From Alphaproteobacteria bacterium (GTDB lineage Bacteria; Pseudomonadota; Alphaproteobacteria; Rhodobacterales; Rhodobacteraceae): a stretch of DNA of 64,000 nucleotides. The stretch's first letter is position 1; each line of letters opens with the position of its first letter. Location of the stretch: contig JAUHWT010000006.1 in the NCBI GenBank assembly GCA_030427145.1, forward strand, positions 124,001-188,000, given 5' to 3'. The notes below the pieces were generated by a model. The model saw nothing but the letters and a program-made list of their open reading frames with translations. It was not told the origin of the DNA and did no database searches. Shown piece by piece: positions 34,672 to 44,181 of the stretch. The translations under genes and the position numbers were made by a program.

Positions 34672-35183
34672 GTCAGGCTCTCCGTGCCGGTGTCGTCATG
34701 GATGTTGCGGCCGGTGAACGTCAGCTCAACCGCCCGCAGCAGCATTGCTAAAGCCGTCAGCAGGGCAAAGCCCGACAGTGCCCACTGGAACCAGGCCTTG
34801 GGCAGCTGGATGAGGTTGGTGGAGAGATTCAGCATCTGCGACAGACGGGAGCTTTCCAGCACCGCCCAGGCAATGGTCAGGAAGACCACGGCGCCGAGCA
34901 GGGCGGAGAGGATATTTATGATGCGGTTCATGCGGTCGGACATTTTGCCCTGGAACAGATCCACCGCGATATGGCCCCCGCGCCGGTCGCAGGCGGCCAT
35001 CCCGCCGAAGACGAGGATCACCATGGTCATGGTCACGTAATCCTGTGAGCCGTAGAGCGGAACGCCGAAGGCGCGGCCAATTACGTCCACCAGGATGATG
35101 GCGACCTCGATCAGCAGGGCAAAGGACCCCAGTATGGCGGACAGGCCAATCAGCCTGTCCGCGATGTTGCGAACCGCATTCAT
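34668..35183 (-). CDS. dctQ: TRAP transporter small permease (DctQ)
   Basis: 171 residues and four hydrophobic segments (LSAILGSFALLIEVAIILV, YVTMTMVILVFGGMAA, ILSALLGAVVFLTIAWAV, WALSGFALLTALAMLL). The ATG at 35183 starts 4 bases after the dctP stop; an earlier in-frame start at 35207 would lie inside dctP. The ribosome site is weak, so coupling to dctP is likely. Confidence 0.88.
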   Translation of the reverse strand: MNAVRNIADRLIGLSAILGSFALLIEVAIILVDVIGRAFGVPLYGSQDYVTMTMVILVFGGMAACDRRGGHIAVDLFQGKMSDRMNRIINILSALLGAVVFLTIAWAVLESSRLSQMLNLSTNLIQLPKAWFQWALSGFALLTALAMLLRAVELTFTGRNIHDDTGTESLT

Positions 35184-35187
35184 GTGG

Positions 35188-36162
35188 TTATTCGCCGCGC
35201 AACGCACTCAGGGTTGCGGCGCCGTCATGGGTCTCGACATAGGCGTTCACCACATCCGCGACCGCATCGGAAAAGGCCGCGATCTCCCCGTCAGTCAGCT
35301 CAATGATGACGTTGTCGCCCGCATCCCTGGAAACCTTTGTGGCCGCATCGGCGGTGGCAAGCCAGGCTTCCTCGGCGCTGCGGGAGAGCGGGATGCCGGA
35401 GGCCGCGTCGATGGCGGCCCGGTGGTCGTCGGACAGGGCGTTGTACACGTTCTCATTCAGCACGGTGTAGAACACCAGCCGTCCCAGCGGCGCGCCATAT
35501 GTGTAGCTGTTGGCGACCTCCTCAAGTTTGAAGTCGGTCAGAGTGGAGGAGCCGGTGAACACGCCGTCGATCAGACCGGTCTGGAGCGCGTTATAAACCT
35601 GGCTGATTGGCATCTGAACCGGGGTGGCACCCAGAGCCGTTGCCACATCGGCGGCGGTTGCGCCCGCCACGCGGATTTTCAGACCGGCGAGATCTTCCGG
35701 TTTCCGGATCTCGTGGTCTTTCATGATCATGATGTTGGGCTCGGACGACCACAGGGCCAGCGGCACGGTCCCGGGAAACTCGTCCGCGAGGTTGTCCTCA
35801 TAGGCGTTCCACAGTGCCTCATAGCCGGGCGCGTCGACCGGAATGGCGCCGGGCAGTTCGGCAATCATGGTTTTGGGAAACTGCGACGAGGTGTATCCGG
35901 GCAGACCCCAGGCCATGTCGGTCACACCCTGCAGCACGCGGACATACTGTTCCGCCGGGCCCGCGCCGAGCTCACCGCCGTGATAGCCGCGTACCGTCAA
36001 TTCGCCATCGGTGGCCGCGCTGACCTCCGCGTTGAGCTTTTCGATGACGGATGCGTTGATGGTGTGGAACGGTGGTGTAAAGTTGGCAAACTTGAGTTCG
36101 GCGGCGGACGTCATTGTCCCCAGCGCAGCGGCGGCAATCGCCGCCAGAAAGATCTTCCCCAT
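35188..36162 (-). CDS. dctP: TRAP substrate-binding protein (DctP)
   Basis: 324 residues. The Sec signal MGKIFLAAIAAAALGTMTSA ends near residue 20. FHTINASVIEKLNAEV and ELTVRGYHGGELGAGPAEQYVRVLQGVTDMAWG open the first lobe, and GLKIRVAGATAADVATALG contains the conserved Arg that usually binds a carboxylate. It is first in a dctPQM operon. GGGAG precedes the ATG. The subgroup is close to C4-dicarboxylate-like DctP proteins, with substrate unknown. Confidence 0.92.
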   Translation of the reverse strand: MGKIFLAAIAAAALGTMTSAAELKFANFTPPFHTINASVIEKLNAEVSAATDGELTVRGYHGGELGAGPAEQYVRVLQGVTDMAWGLPGYTSSQFPKTMIAELPGAIPVDAPGYEALWNAYEDNLADEFPGTVPLALWSSEPNIMIMKDHEIRKPEDLAGLKIRVAGATAADVATALGATPVQMPISQVYNALQTGLIDGVFTGSSTLTDFKLEEVANSYTYGAPLGRLVFYTVLNENVYNALSDDHRAAIDAASGIPLSRSAEEAWLATADAATKVSRDAGDNVIIELTDGEIAAFSDAVADVVNAYVETHDGAATLSALRGE

Positions 36163-36445
36163 TTTCTCACTCCCTTTCGTAGTACCCCCTGAAACAGGAG
36201 GGACATTAACCTTAAGGCGTCACATGCCAATGAACTTTTTTGATTAATGTTAACGACGAATTGGAGGGAATGTGTGGGCGACCCCTTTAGTTCCTGGGTT
36301 CTGGTCATGGAATGGGCGGGATTACTGTTGTTTTTTCGCGCCGTGGGCGATGGTTGGACAAGCCAGTAGCGTCAATTAATATTACTAATATTTTAAGGTT
36401 GCCGCGCCGACCCCGTTGACGGAGCCGGCGCGGCGGGTTTTGATA
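36163..36445. promoter_or_regulatory. dctP promoter region with shared operator-like motif
   Basis: 283 bases between dctP and the 3' end of the sugar-binding gene. It includes ACATTAACC (36203) and ATTAATGTTAAC (36242), GTCAATTAATATTACTAATA (36371-36390) resembling the sites at 6890 and 37851, and the terminator at 36401-36434. No gene is supported. Confidence 0.4.
36401..36434 (-). terminator. Terminator-like hairpin after the sugar-binding gene
   Basis: GCCGCGCCG (36401-36409) pairs with CGGCGCGGC (36426-36434). On the minus strand the hairpin is followed by AACCTTAAAATATT, an A+T-rich but not pure T tail. Confidence 0.6.
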
Positions 36446-37438
36446 TCAGTTGTCGGCGCAGAAGCCGGGATCCTCGCCGTTGCAGACGTCGAGGCCGGTG
36501 AAGATCGGATCCTCAACCTCCTCGCCATTGATCAGCTGGATCATCACGTCCGGCGCGCGGTAGCCCATTTCGAAGGGACGCTGGCCGACCTGCGCATGGC
36601 TGCGGCCCTCGCGGAAGGCCTGGGTCTGCGGCGGCAGGGTGTCGCCCGCGATGATGATCAACTCGTTGCTCTCGAGTTTGTCCATCACCTGGTCCGTCAC
36701 CTGGGTGTAGGCCTGCGGCGCGAACTGGGCCCAGCCGCCGATCAGGATGAAGGCGTCAAGGTCCGGGTTGGCGATGAAGGTGTCGGCCATCTGCTGGTTG
36801 GCGAGGTCGGCCTGGTCATTGGTGAAGACCGGGCAGCCCTCAACCTCGGTCCAGCCATTTTCGCCCGCCAGACGGTCGATGCCCTCGGCGCCTCCGGCAG
36901 TGTCCCGGAAGCCCTGGGCGCGGGCGTTGATGTTGTCAGCCGCCACGTTGCCAAGCTGCAGACAGACGGACCCGCCCTCGGGTTTCAGGGCCATGGCCTG
37001 TTCCGCCATGTATACGCCCATCAGGTAGTTGTCCGTGCCGAGATAGGTGGCGCGCAGATCGCGGTCGGCCTCAAGGAAATCCGCGTCAACCGTCATAACC
37101 GGCACATCCGGCGCGATGGAACGCACGCGATTGGCCATTGCGGGCGCATTTGAGGGCGAAATGGCGATGGCGGCGACACCACGGGTCAGAAGGTCGTCGA
37201 CGATCTGAACCTCGCCCGCCTCATCCGCGGAGGAGGCCGGGCCGGTATAGATGCACTCGTATTCGCTGTCGGCGTTTTCCTCCATCCACTGCTGACAGCC
37301 GAGGTTGATCTGTTCGAAGAAGGGGTTGTCGAGGCCCTTGACCACGATGGCGAGGGTTTTCTTGTCCTGCGCCAGACCCGCGCCGGCGGAGAGGGCAAGA
37401 GCCGCACCCGCGGCCATGAGTATAATTTTGCGTTTCAA
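36446..37438 (-). CDS. Sugar-binding protein of a ribose-type ABC importer
   Basis: 330 residues, Peripla_BP_4 type. Signal peptide ends near residue 23 (GAGLA|QD). The mature start KKTLAIVVKGLDNPFFEQINLGCQQW, LTRGVAAIAISPSNAPAM and TYLGTDNYLMGVYMAEQ are typical of sugar-binding proteins of RbsB style. It has five or more cysteines, which is high for the family. It is divergent from the matching ATPase and permease genes at 37982 and 38735. GGGAGCGAC precedes the ATG. The sugar cannot be named from sequence. Confidence 0.88.
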   Translation of the reverse strand: MKRKIILMAAGAALALSAGAGLAQDKKTLAIVVKGLDNPFFEQINLGCQQWMEENADSEYECIYTGPASSADEAGEVQIVDDLLTRGVAAIAISPSNAPAMANRVRSIAPDVPVMTVDADFLEADRDLRATYLGTDNYLMGVYMAEQAMALKPEGGSVCLQLGNVAADNINARAQGFRDTAGGAEGIDRLAGENGWTEVEGCPVFTNDQADLANQQMADTFIANPDLDAFILIGGWAQFAPQAYTQVTDQVMDKLESNELIIIAGDTLPPQTQAFREGRSHAQVGQRPFEMGYRAPDVMIQLINGEEVEDPIFTGLDVCNGEDPGFCADN

Positions 37439-37981
37439 TTCAGTCGCTCCCTAGGTTTATTCTTTGGTTTGTTTCCGTCACCCGCTGATCCGGATGCCGG
37501 CTGTTGCGTGGAACGCGTTTGCCGCGATTCTTGTTATCCACGCCCGCTCGATGTGATCCTCAAAAACGTCTCTGCGCGTCCCTGGCCGGTAGGCCCTGGG
37601 GCGCATGCGCGTGGTTGATGTGTCAGGTCCGGTGTTTGAAAGGCTCCTCCTGTTCGTGGGATGGCCGGTGCGCGATGTGATGGTGCTGCCGGATCATCCG
37701 CATTTTCTGACATCCGTTTGTGCGGGGTTCGGTGATGTGGCGGGTGGAAATGCGTTGCCGGGACGCAGCCGCGCCGGAACATTTTCGCCAGCTTTTCCGG
37801 TCGTTGCCGTTGAAAGCAGCACCATGATAGCCCCCGGTTAATGACTGAATAATATTTACTAATATTAATCCGTCAAGTATGTATGTGGTTACTGCTGAAG
37901 TATACATCCGCGACTTCGTTGAACCGGCCGCAAGTGCCGGGATACGCGGTCAGATGCGGCAAAAAAATATTGGGAGGGAAG
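37439..37981. promoter_or_regulatory. Divergent promoter region of the second sugar ABC locus
   Basis: 543 bases between the binding-protein gene and the ATPase gene. AATATTTACTAATATTAATCC (37851-37871) followed by GTCAAG is an A+T-rich operator candidate about 110 bases upstream of the ATPase. The remaining 400 bases include frames on both strands (37534-37782 and 37605-37841) with no ribosome site and no recognisable similarity. Confidence 0.45.
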
Positions 37982-38722
37982 ATGTCACGATTGAAACTGA
38001 TCGGGCTGTCCAAGCATTTTGGCGCGATCCAGGCCCTGCAGGACGTGTCCCTGGAGGTCGCGCCTGGCGAGGTGCTCGGTCTCATGGGAGACAACGGCGC
38101 GGGGAAATCCACACTTGTCAAAATCGTTGCCGGGAACTTTCACCCCAGCGAAGGTGAAATCCGCATAGATGACAAGGTGGTGGAATTTTCCAAACCGCTC
38201 GACGCGCAGCAGTCCGGGATCGAGGTCGTCTACCAGGACCTGGCCCTTTGTGACAATCTCTCGGCGGCCTCCAACGTGTTTCTGGGGCGTGAGCCCATGC
38301 GGAAATTTGGTCCGGTTTCCGTGATTGACTACAAGACCATGAGCGGGCGGGCGGCGGAGCTGTTCGCGCAGCTGAAATCCGAGACACGCCCGCGCGACCT
38401 GGTGCGGCGCATGTCCGGCGGCCAGCGCCAGGCGGTGGCGATTGCGCGCACGCTCCTGTCGGAGGCGAAGATCGTCATGATGGACGAGCCGACCGCGGCC
38501 ATTTCCGTGCGCCAGGTGGCGGAGGTCCTCGACCTGATCCGCAGGCTTCGGGACCGGGGGATCAGCGTGATCCTGATCAGTCACAGGATGCCCGACGTGT
38601 TTTCCGTATGCGACCGGATTTCCGTGCTGCGTCGCGGCCATCTGGTGGCCAGCAAACCCACGGCCGCCAGTTCGCCCGAGGAGGTCACCGGCCTCATCAC
38701 CGGCGCCATCGAGACCGCGTAA
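37982..38722 (+). CDS. ATPase of the ribose-type ABC importer
   Basis: 246 residues with one ABC domain. Walker A is GDNGAGKST, the signature MSGGQRQAV and Walker B IVMMDEPTAAIS. It resembles FrcA more than the duplicated RbsA. The ATG at 37982 has GGGAGGGAAG directly upstream; the 33 residues available upstream in frame are not domain-like. The permease gene follows 12 bases later. Confidence 0.9.
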   Translation: MSRLKLIGLSKHFGAIQALQDVSLEVAPGEVLGLMGDNGAGKSTLVKIVAGNFHPSEGEIRIDDKVVEFSKPLDAQQSGIEVVYQDLALCDNLSAASNVFLGREPMRKFGPVSVIDYKTMSGRAAELFAQLKSETRPRDLVRRMSGGQRQAVAIARTLLSEAKIVMMDEPTAAISVRQVAEVLDLIRRLRDRGISVILISHRMPDVFSVCDRISVLRRGHLVASKPTAASSPEEVTGLITGAIETA

Positions 38723-38734
38723 GAGGGAACGGAC

Positions 38735-39730
38735 ATGACATCCATTGAACAGGTCATCGGACACAGCCAGCACAAATCGGTGCTGTCCCGTATTCTCAAC
38801 ATTCAGGCCTTCTGGGTCTTTATCGCCGCGGTTCTTGCCTGCCTTGCGCTGACCTTCATGACGGATTCCTTCGCGACCGAGCGCAATCTCTTTAACGTCG
38901 CGCGGAACTTTGCCTTTGTGGCCATCATCGCGATTGGCATGACCGCCGTGATCGCGTCCGGGGGGATTGACCTTTCGGTCGGATCGACGGTTGTGCTCGC
39001 GGCGATGGTGATTTCGGTTCTGATGGAGGGGGGGAACTCGTTCCTTCTGTCGGCTATGGTGGCAATCCTGGCCGCGCTGCTGGTCGGGTTCGTGAACGGG
39101 ATGCTGATTGCCTATGTGGGCATTCCGGCCTTCGTGGTGACTTTGGGCATGCTGTCGGCGGCGCGGTCACTGGCCATGGTGCTGTCGAATAACAAGATGA
39201 TTTACGAGTTCGGGCCGGACCATGACCTTCTGCTGTGGATCGGCGGGGGATCGACATTTGGTCTGCCGCATCCTCTCTATGTGCTGCTGATCCTGACGCT
39301 GGTCATGAGCCTGGTGTTCCGCTGGGCGCGCTGGGGGCAGTATATTTTCGCCATCGGCGGCAATGAGCAGGCCGCGACCCTGACCGGTATTCCGGTGAAG
39401 CAGATCAAGGTGTCGATCTACATGTTTTCGGCCCTGACCGCGGGCATTGCCGGCATTCTGATGGCCGGATGGCTGGGCAGTGTGACCACGAACCTGGGCC
39501 AGGCGATGGAGCTGACCGTGATTGCCGCGGCGGTGATTGGCGGGGCCAACCTGGCCGGGGGTGAGGGCACGGCGGTGGGTGCGCTGATCGGGGCGCTGCT
39601 GATCGAGGTGATCCGAAACTCGCTCATTCTGCTCGGCATTTCGGCCTTCTGGCAGGGGATGTTCATCGGCTGTTTCATCATCATCGCCGTCACGTTTGAC
39701 AGGATCCGGCGCATGCGGGCGAGCGACTAG
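38735..39730 (+). CDS. Permease of the ribose-type ABC importer
   Basis: 331 residues, RbsC/BPD_transp_2 family with about ten hydrophobic segments. The hallmark IASGGIDLSVGSTVVL is followed by GIPAFVVTLGMLSAARS, and the C-terminal half carries GGANLAGGEGTAVGALIGALLIEVIRNSL. GAGGGAAC precedes the ATG. It works with the ATPase encoded just upstream and the divergent binding protein. Confidence 0.92.
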   Translation: MTSIEQVIGHSQHKSVLSRILNIQAFWVFIAAVLACLALTFMTDSFATERNLFNVARNFAFVAIIAIGMTAVIASGGIDLSVGSTVVLAAMVISVLMEGGNSFLLSAMVAILAALLVGFVNGMLIAYVGIPAFVVTLGMLSAARSLAMVLSNNKMIYEFGPDHDLLLWIGGGSTFGLPHPLYVLLILTLVMSLVFRWARWGQYIFAIGGNEQAATLTGIPVKQIKVSIYMFSALTAGIAGILMAGWLGSVTTNLGQAMELTVIAAAVIGGANLAGGEGTAVGALIGALLIEVIRNSLILLGISAFWQGMFIGCFIIIAVTFDRIRRMRASD

Positions 39731-39821
39731 ATGCTTGACGCCGTCACACCGGTGGGGCAGGGGGCCTGCCAATGAGGACCAGTACCCGCTGACCGGACAG
39801 CACAGGGAGCGTTAGACCAGT

Positions 39822-40838
39822 ATGCCAGCCGACCGCCGAATGCGCCCGACGATGATGGATGTGGCATCACACGCGGGCGTCTCGCAGGCGACGGTCTCCC
39901 TGGTGCTCAATGGAAGTCCCGGCGCGAAACTTAGCGACGCGACCCGGCAGAGGGTGCGGGCGGCGGCGGATGAGCTTGGCTACCGTCTGCCGCGCCGGTC
40001 CAACCGCCCGGCGCCGGGCAACCCGTCGGTCATCGGGTTTGTGGCGGATGAGCTGTCGAGCGACCCGTGGATGGGCATGGCCTTCGACGGGGCGCGGCGC
40101 AAGGCGCTTGAGTTTGGCATGGGGATTTTCCTCGCCGTGTCGAACGGCGACAGCGACAATGAGGGTGCGATACTCGAACACCTTCAGAGCCTGCCGCTGC
40201 TCGGGCTGATCTACGGCACGGTTCTGACACGGCGGGTGAGTCCCAACCGGGGGTTTTACGACCACAACACGGTTTTGCTGAACTGCTATGACGTGCCGCG
40301 GCGGCTGCATTCGATCATTCCAGGCGATGTGCTGGGCGGGCGTCTGGCCACGCAGCGGCTGATCGATGCGGGGCACCGGCGGATCGGTTTCATCAACGGG
40401 CAGCAGGGGGTGGATGCGGCGCGGGACCGGCTGAAGGGCTATCGCCAGGCGCTGTCCTCCAATGACATCGCCTATGATCCGGCGCTGGTGAAGTCGGGGA
40501 ACTGGGAGACGTCGCGGGGCTATGACCTTACGCGGGAGCTTCTGTCCCTCGATCCGAGGCCGGACGCGATTTTCTGCGGCAATGACCTGATGGCGGTTGG
40601 CTGTATTGATGCGTTGCACGAGGCGCGGCTGAGCATTCCGGAGGATGTTGCGGTGATCGGTTTCGACGACCGGGAATGCGCCAAACACACGCATCCACCC
40701 CTGACCACGCTCCTGTTGCCCCATTACGGGATGGGCGAGATTGCCGCGGAGAACCTCATCGAAATGGCCGGCGGCCACAACACCTCGCCGGTCCAGCTCA
40801 AGATCGAATGCCCGCTGGTGGAGCGGGGGTCAGTCTGA
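39822..40838 (+). CDS. LacI-family transcriptional regulator
   Basis: 338 residues. The N-terminal helix-turn-helix [22 protein letters not shown] (10-31) and a hinge are followed by a periplasmic-binding-like effector domain (residues 70-330; [49 protein letters not shown]). It lies 91 bases after the permease and probably regulates the sugar ABC locus. Its last 9 bases overlap the convergent sulfatase end. Confidence 0.92.
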   Translation: MPADRRMRPTMMDVASHAGVSQATVSLVLNGSPGAKLSDATRQRVRAAADELGYRLPRRSNRPAPGNPSVIGFVADELSSDPWMGMAFDGARRKALEFGMGIFLAVSNGDSDNEGAILEHLQSLPLLGLIYGTVLTRRVSPNRGFYDHNTVLLNCYDVPRRLHSIIPGDVLGGRLATQRLIDAGHRRIGFINGQQGVDAARDRLKGYRQALSSNDIAYDPALVKSGNWETSRGYDLTRELLSLDPRPDAIFCGNDLMAVGCIDALHEARLSIPEDVAVIGFDDRECAKHTHPPLTTLLLPHYGMGEIAAENLIEMAGGHNTSPVQLKIECPLVERGSV

Positions 40839-42230
40839 CGTCTGTGGCGCCGGGTCGTCCGGGTCGAAATCGAAACGGTCCGGGAGCGACAGGCCGTGTG
40901 GCAGGTGATGTTCCACCGCCATTACGGAAACCCCGTCGCGGTAAAGCCACGGGTCGCGGGTCTTTTTCTGCCAGTCCTCCAGCGCGCCACGGCAGTCACG
41001 CAGCAGGCCCTCATGCGCGGGGTCATCCGCGAGATTGTTGACCTCGCCGGGATCGGTTTCGAGATCGTACAGCTCTTCCGGCGGACGGCGCACGTAATCC
41101 CTGAGCGGGCGGTCCCCGATCATGACCGGGTCCTGACGGCGAATGCCCTGCCACGAGAGCGAGCCGTAGAGGTCGCCGGAGAACGGGAAATCCAGCTGCC
41201 AGGCGACGTTGCGGTGATACTTGTACCGCGCCGTGCGCATGAACCGCGTGGGCCAGTAGTTTGTGACCTCGTGAAACGTGTGCGACCCGAACACCCGGTC
41301 CCAGCCGGGCTGTTCGCTGGTGTTCTCAAGGATCGGCAGCAGGGAGCGCCCCCGGCGTTTCCCGGGGTCGGGCGTGGCTCCGGCGACGTCAAGGAAGGAC
41401 GGCAGCAGGTCGGTGAAGGACACGAGGTTCGGGTTGGCGATACCCGGTTTCTGGCCTGGTCTGCGCATGATGAGGGGCAGATGCACACCGGCGTCGAACA
41501 GGGTGGTTTTTGAGTTCAGGAAGGGCGCACCGTTATCCGAGAGAAAGACCACGAGCGTGTCATCGGCCAGACGCAGATCCGACAGCGTGTCCAGGATCAT
41601 TCCGATGCCACGGTCGAGACGATGGACGGAGCGGTAGTATTCGGCCAACTCGGTGCGGACCTCGTCAATGTCGGGCAGGAATGGCGGCACATGAACCGCA
41701 TCCGGCGACACGACCGGGTCGAGGTCTCCGAATTCTTCGTTGCCAAAGCCGCCGCGGGTTCCGTCCCGGTGCGGGTCGATGAAGCCCACGGTCAGGAAGA
41801 ACGGCTGGCCTTCCTCCTTTCGTTTGGAGAGATAGTCGCGGGTCCGGTCGGCCACCCATTGAACGTCGCGGGTGCGGCTCTCCTCCCGGTGGTGCCAGGG
41901 GTAGACCTCGGGTGGTCCCACATGGACCTTGCCGATGATGCCGGTGTGGTATCCGGCGTCGTTCAGCAGCGCCGGAGCGGTGGGCACGTCCCCGAAGGTC
42001 ATGAAATGGTGGTAGCCGTGGTGCAGGCCGTACTGGCCCGTCTCGTGCGTGTGCAGGCCCGTGTAGATGACCGAACGGCTGGCCGAACATGACGCGGTGG
42101 AGGTGAAGGCCATGTCGAAGCGCGTGCCCTGGGCAGCCAGGGCGTCGATATGCGGGGTTTCAATGCAGGGCTCGCCGTAGCATCCCGCCATCCGGCCAAG
42201 ATCGTCCGCGATCAGAAGAAGAATGTTCAT
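40830..42230 (-). CDS. Sulfatase (type I, formylglycine-dependent)
   Basis: 466 residues, arylsulfatase/N-sulfoglucosamine sulfohydrolase-like S1 family. C48 in CSASR (48-52) is the Cys converted to formylglycine. Metal-binding Asp9 and Asp10 (IADDLG) and the DNGAPF motif (LSDNGAPF) are present. There is no signal peptide, so it would act in the cytoplasm on an imported sulfated compound. It is the last gene of the 40.8-50.1 kb operon; its ATG overlaps the PfkB kinase by 4 bases. No formylglycine-generating enzyme is nearby. Confidence 0.92.
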   Translation of the reverse strand: MNILLLIADDLGRMAGCYGEPCIETPHIDALAAQGTRFDMAFTSTASCSASRSVIYTGLHTHETGQYGLHHGYHHFMTFGDVPTAPALLNDAGYHTGIIGKVHVGPPEVYPWHHREESRTRDVQWVADRTRDYLSKRKEEGQPFFLTVGFIDPHRDGTRGGFGNEEFGDLDPVVSPDAVHVPPFLPDIDEVRTELAEYYRSVHRLDRGIGMILDTLSDLRLADDTLVVFLSDNGAPFLNSKTTLFDAGVHLPLIMRRPGQKPGIANPNLVSFTDLLPSFLDVAGATPDPGKRRGRSLLPILENTSEQPGWDRVFGSHTFHEVTNYWPTRFMRTARYKYHRNVAWQLDFPFSGDLYGSLSWQGIRRQDPVMIGDRPLRDYVRRPPEELYDLETDPGEVNNLADDPAHEGLLRDCRGALEDWQKKTRDPWLYRDGVSVMAVEHHLPHGLSLPDRFDFDPDDPAPQTSD

Positions 42231-43162
42231 GCGGCACCCCTCTGCGGCGGCAGGGAAACAGGTCCGTTGCCACGTGGAAATTCACGGATGACGGCGCTGG
42301 CCACGTTGCACCCCGCGTGCAGGGCTTGGGGCGCGCTGTAGCCGGCCTGAAGGGCGGCGAGGTATCCGGCGTTGAAGGCGTCACCGGCTCCGATGGTGTC
42401 GAATATTCCGGCGGCGGGGCTGTCGGCGCTGTGGCGCTGGCCCGCGTGCAGGCTGACTGCGCCGTCGGGACCGCATTTGACGATCAGCGTGGTGGAGGGG
42501 GCGAGGCGTGCCTCCGCCGAGGCGAGGGCGTCCTCAAGCCCTGACTGTCCGGTCAGGCCCAGCAGTTCCTTGTCGTTCAGCAGAACCAGGTCGCTGAGCC
42601 CCACCCAGTCCCAGGCGCGGTCACGGTTGGCCCCGGTCCAGCCACCGTCGGGCCAGCCGGGGTCTATCGCGGTTTTTGCGCCCTGGTCGCGCAGACGGGC
42701 CAGAAGTCCTGCGGATTTATCCCGGACGAGGGGCAGGGCGAAACTGCCCGACAGCAGGGCCCACGCGCAATTGAGGGGCCAGTTTGTGAGGCCTGAACGG
42801 ATCTCGGCTTCACCAAAAGCATCCAGATGCCCAGGTGTTGAGAAGAAGCTGCGCTCCGCGCCGCCATGCAGCAGCCCGAATGTCACGGAACTTGCCCCAT
42901 CCGTGTTCGCGATCCGGTCAAGCGGACCGTTGAAGGCGCCGCGGATCATGTCGCCGATCATGTCCGAACCGGCGGATGCGATCAGCCCGGACACGGCGCC
43001 AAGGCGCTGCAGAACCAGGCCGGTATTCGCCGCAGACCCGCCGATCCGGCTGTCGGAGCGGTCGAGAAAGGTCTCGGTCCCCTGCTCCGGCCAGTGGTCG
43101 AGCATTCCGCCGACGAGATCGAGATTGGCGTTCCCTATCACCGCAATTGGCGCGGAAGTCAT
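42227..43162 (-). CDS. PfkB-family carbohydrate kinase
   Basis: 311 residues, ribokinase fold. The N-terminal [10 protein letters not shown] and the C-terminal catalytic signature [16 protein letters not shown] (Asp base) are intact. The substrate is a sugar or sugar derivative; family members include ribokinase, 2-keto-3-deoxygluconate kinase and fructokinases. It overlaps both the ABC ATPase gene upstream and the sulfatase gene downstream by 4 bases, implying joint translation and a shared pathway. Confidence 0.9.
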   Translation of the reverse strand: MTSAPIAVIGNANLDLVGGMLDHWPEQGTETFLDRSDSRIGGSAANTGLVLQRLGAVSGLIASAGSDMIGDMIRGAFNGPLDRIANTDGASSVTFGLLHGGAERSFFSTPGHLDAFGEAEIRSGLTNWPLNCAWALLSGSFALPLVRDKSAGLLARLRDQGAKTAIDPGWPDGGWTGANRDRAWDWVGLSDLVLLNDKELLGLTGQSGLEDALASAEARLAPSTTLIVKCGPDGAVSLHAGQRHSADSPAAGIFDTIGAGDAFNAGYLAALQAGYSAPQALHAGCNVASAVIREFPRGNGPVSLPPQRGAA

Positions 43163-44178
43163 TGCATGAATTTCCGCGATAGCGGCGTACCGTCCGCATA
43201 GAACAGGTGGACGGACCGGGCATCGGGGGTCAGATGGACCGTTTCGCCCTGCTCAATGTCGGCGCGGCCCTCGATGCGGACGTTGACCATGCCCACGCCC
43301 TCGGTCTTCACGTGCACGAACGTGTCGCTGCCCAGCCGTTCGGTCAGCACGACCCGACCGATCCACAGGCCCTCGTCCCGTGAAAAGCGGATGTGTTCGG
43401 GTCGGATGCCGTAGGTTGCGGCCCCCTCGTTTTCGGCGACGGGTCCGGTCAGGAGGTTCATTTTTGGACTGCCGATGAAACCGGCGACAAACTGGCTGGC
43501 CGGGTTCTCGTAAAGGTCCATCGGCGTTCCGACCTGTTCAATCACGCCACCGTTCAAAACCACAATGCGGTCGGCGAGCGTCATGGCCTCAACCTGATCG
43601 TGGGTCACATAGATCATCGTCGTCCCGGTCAGGCGTTCGTGCAGGGACGCGATCTCAAGCCGTGTGTCGACCCGAAGCGCGGCATCGAGGTTGGACAGCG
43701 GCTCGTCGAAGAGAAATACCCTCGGGTCGCGGGTGATGGCGCGGCCAATGGCCACGCGCTGACGCTGGCCGCCGGAGAGCTGTTTCGGTTTGCGGTCCAG
43801 CAGCGGCTCGATCTGGAGCATTGTTGCGGCTTTGTTGACGCGCTCGCGGATCTCCGGTTTTGACAGTTTGGCCTGCTCCAGGCCGAAGGCCATGTTCTCG
43901 AACACGGTCATGTGCGGATAGAGGGCGTAACTCTGAAACACCATGGAAATGCCGCGTTTGGCCGGCAGGACGTCATTCATCGGCTCCCCGCCAATGAGCA
44001 GCTCGCCGCCCGTGATGTCCTCAAGTCCGGCAATCATGCGCAGAAGTGTGGATTTGCCGCAGCCGGAGGGGCCGACGAAAACCACGAACTCACCCTCCTC
44101 CAGGGCAAGGTTGATGTCGTGCAGCACCTCAACATCGCCATAGGATTTCGAAACGTTGACCAGTTCGACCTTTGCCAT
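43159..44178 (-). CDS. MalK/UgpC-type ABC ATPase
   Basis: 339 residues. Walker A is GPSGCGKST (36-44), signature LSGGQRQR, Walker [15 protein letters not shown]-terminal TOBE-like domain (about 240-339) marks the CUT1 carbohydrate subfamily. It powers the MalF/MalG-type permease pair encoded just upstream (3 bases apart). Its end overlaps the kinase gene. Confidence 0.93.
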   Translation of the reverse strand: MAKVELVNVSKSYGDVEVLHDINLALEEGEFVVFVGPSGCGKSTLLRMIAGLEDITGGELLIGGEPMNDVLPAKRGISMVFQSYALYPHMTVFENMAFGLEQAKLSKPEIRERVNKAATMLQIEPLLDRKPKQLSGGQRQRVAIGRAITRDPRVFLFDEPLSNLDAALRVDTRLEIASLHERLTGTTMIYVTHDQVEAMTLADRIVVLNGGVIEQVGTPMDLYENPASQFVAGFIGSPKMNLLTGPVAENEGAATYGIRPEHIRFSRDEGLWIGRVVLTERLGSDTFVHVKTEGVGMVNVRIEGRADIEQGETVHLTPDARSVHLFYADGTPLSRKFMQ

Positions 44179-44181
44179 GAC

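Noticed and set aside
37534-37841. Short frames on both strands in the sugar-ABC intergenic region
   Set aside because: No ribosome sites or recognisable similarity; the region is better explained as promoter DNA.
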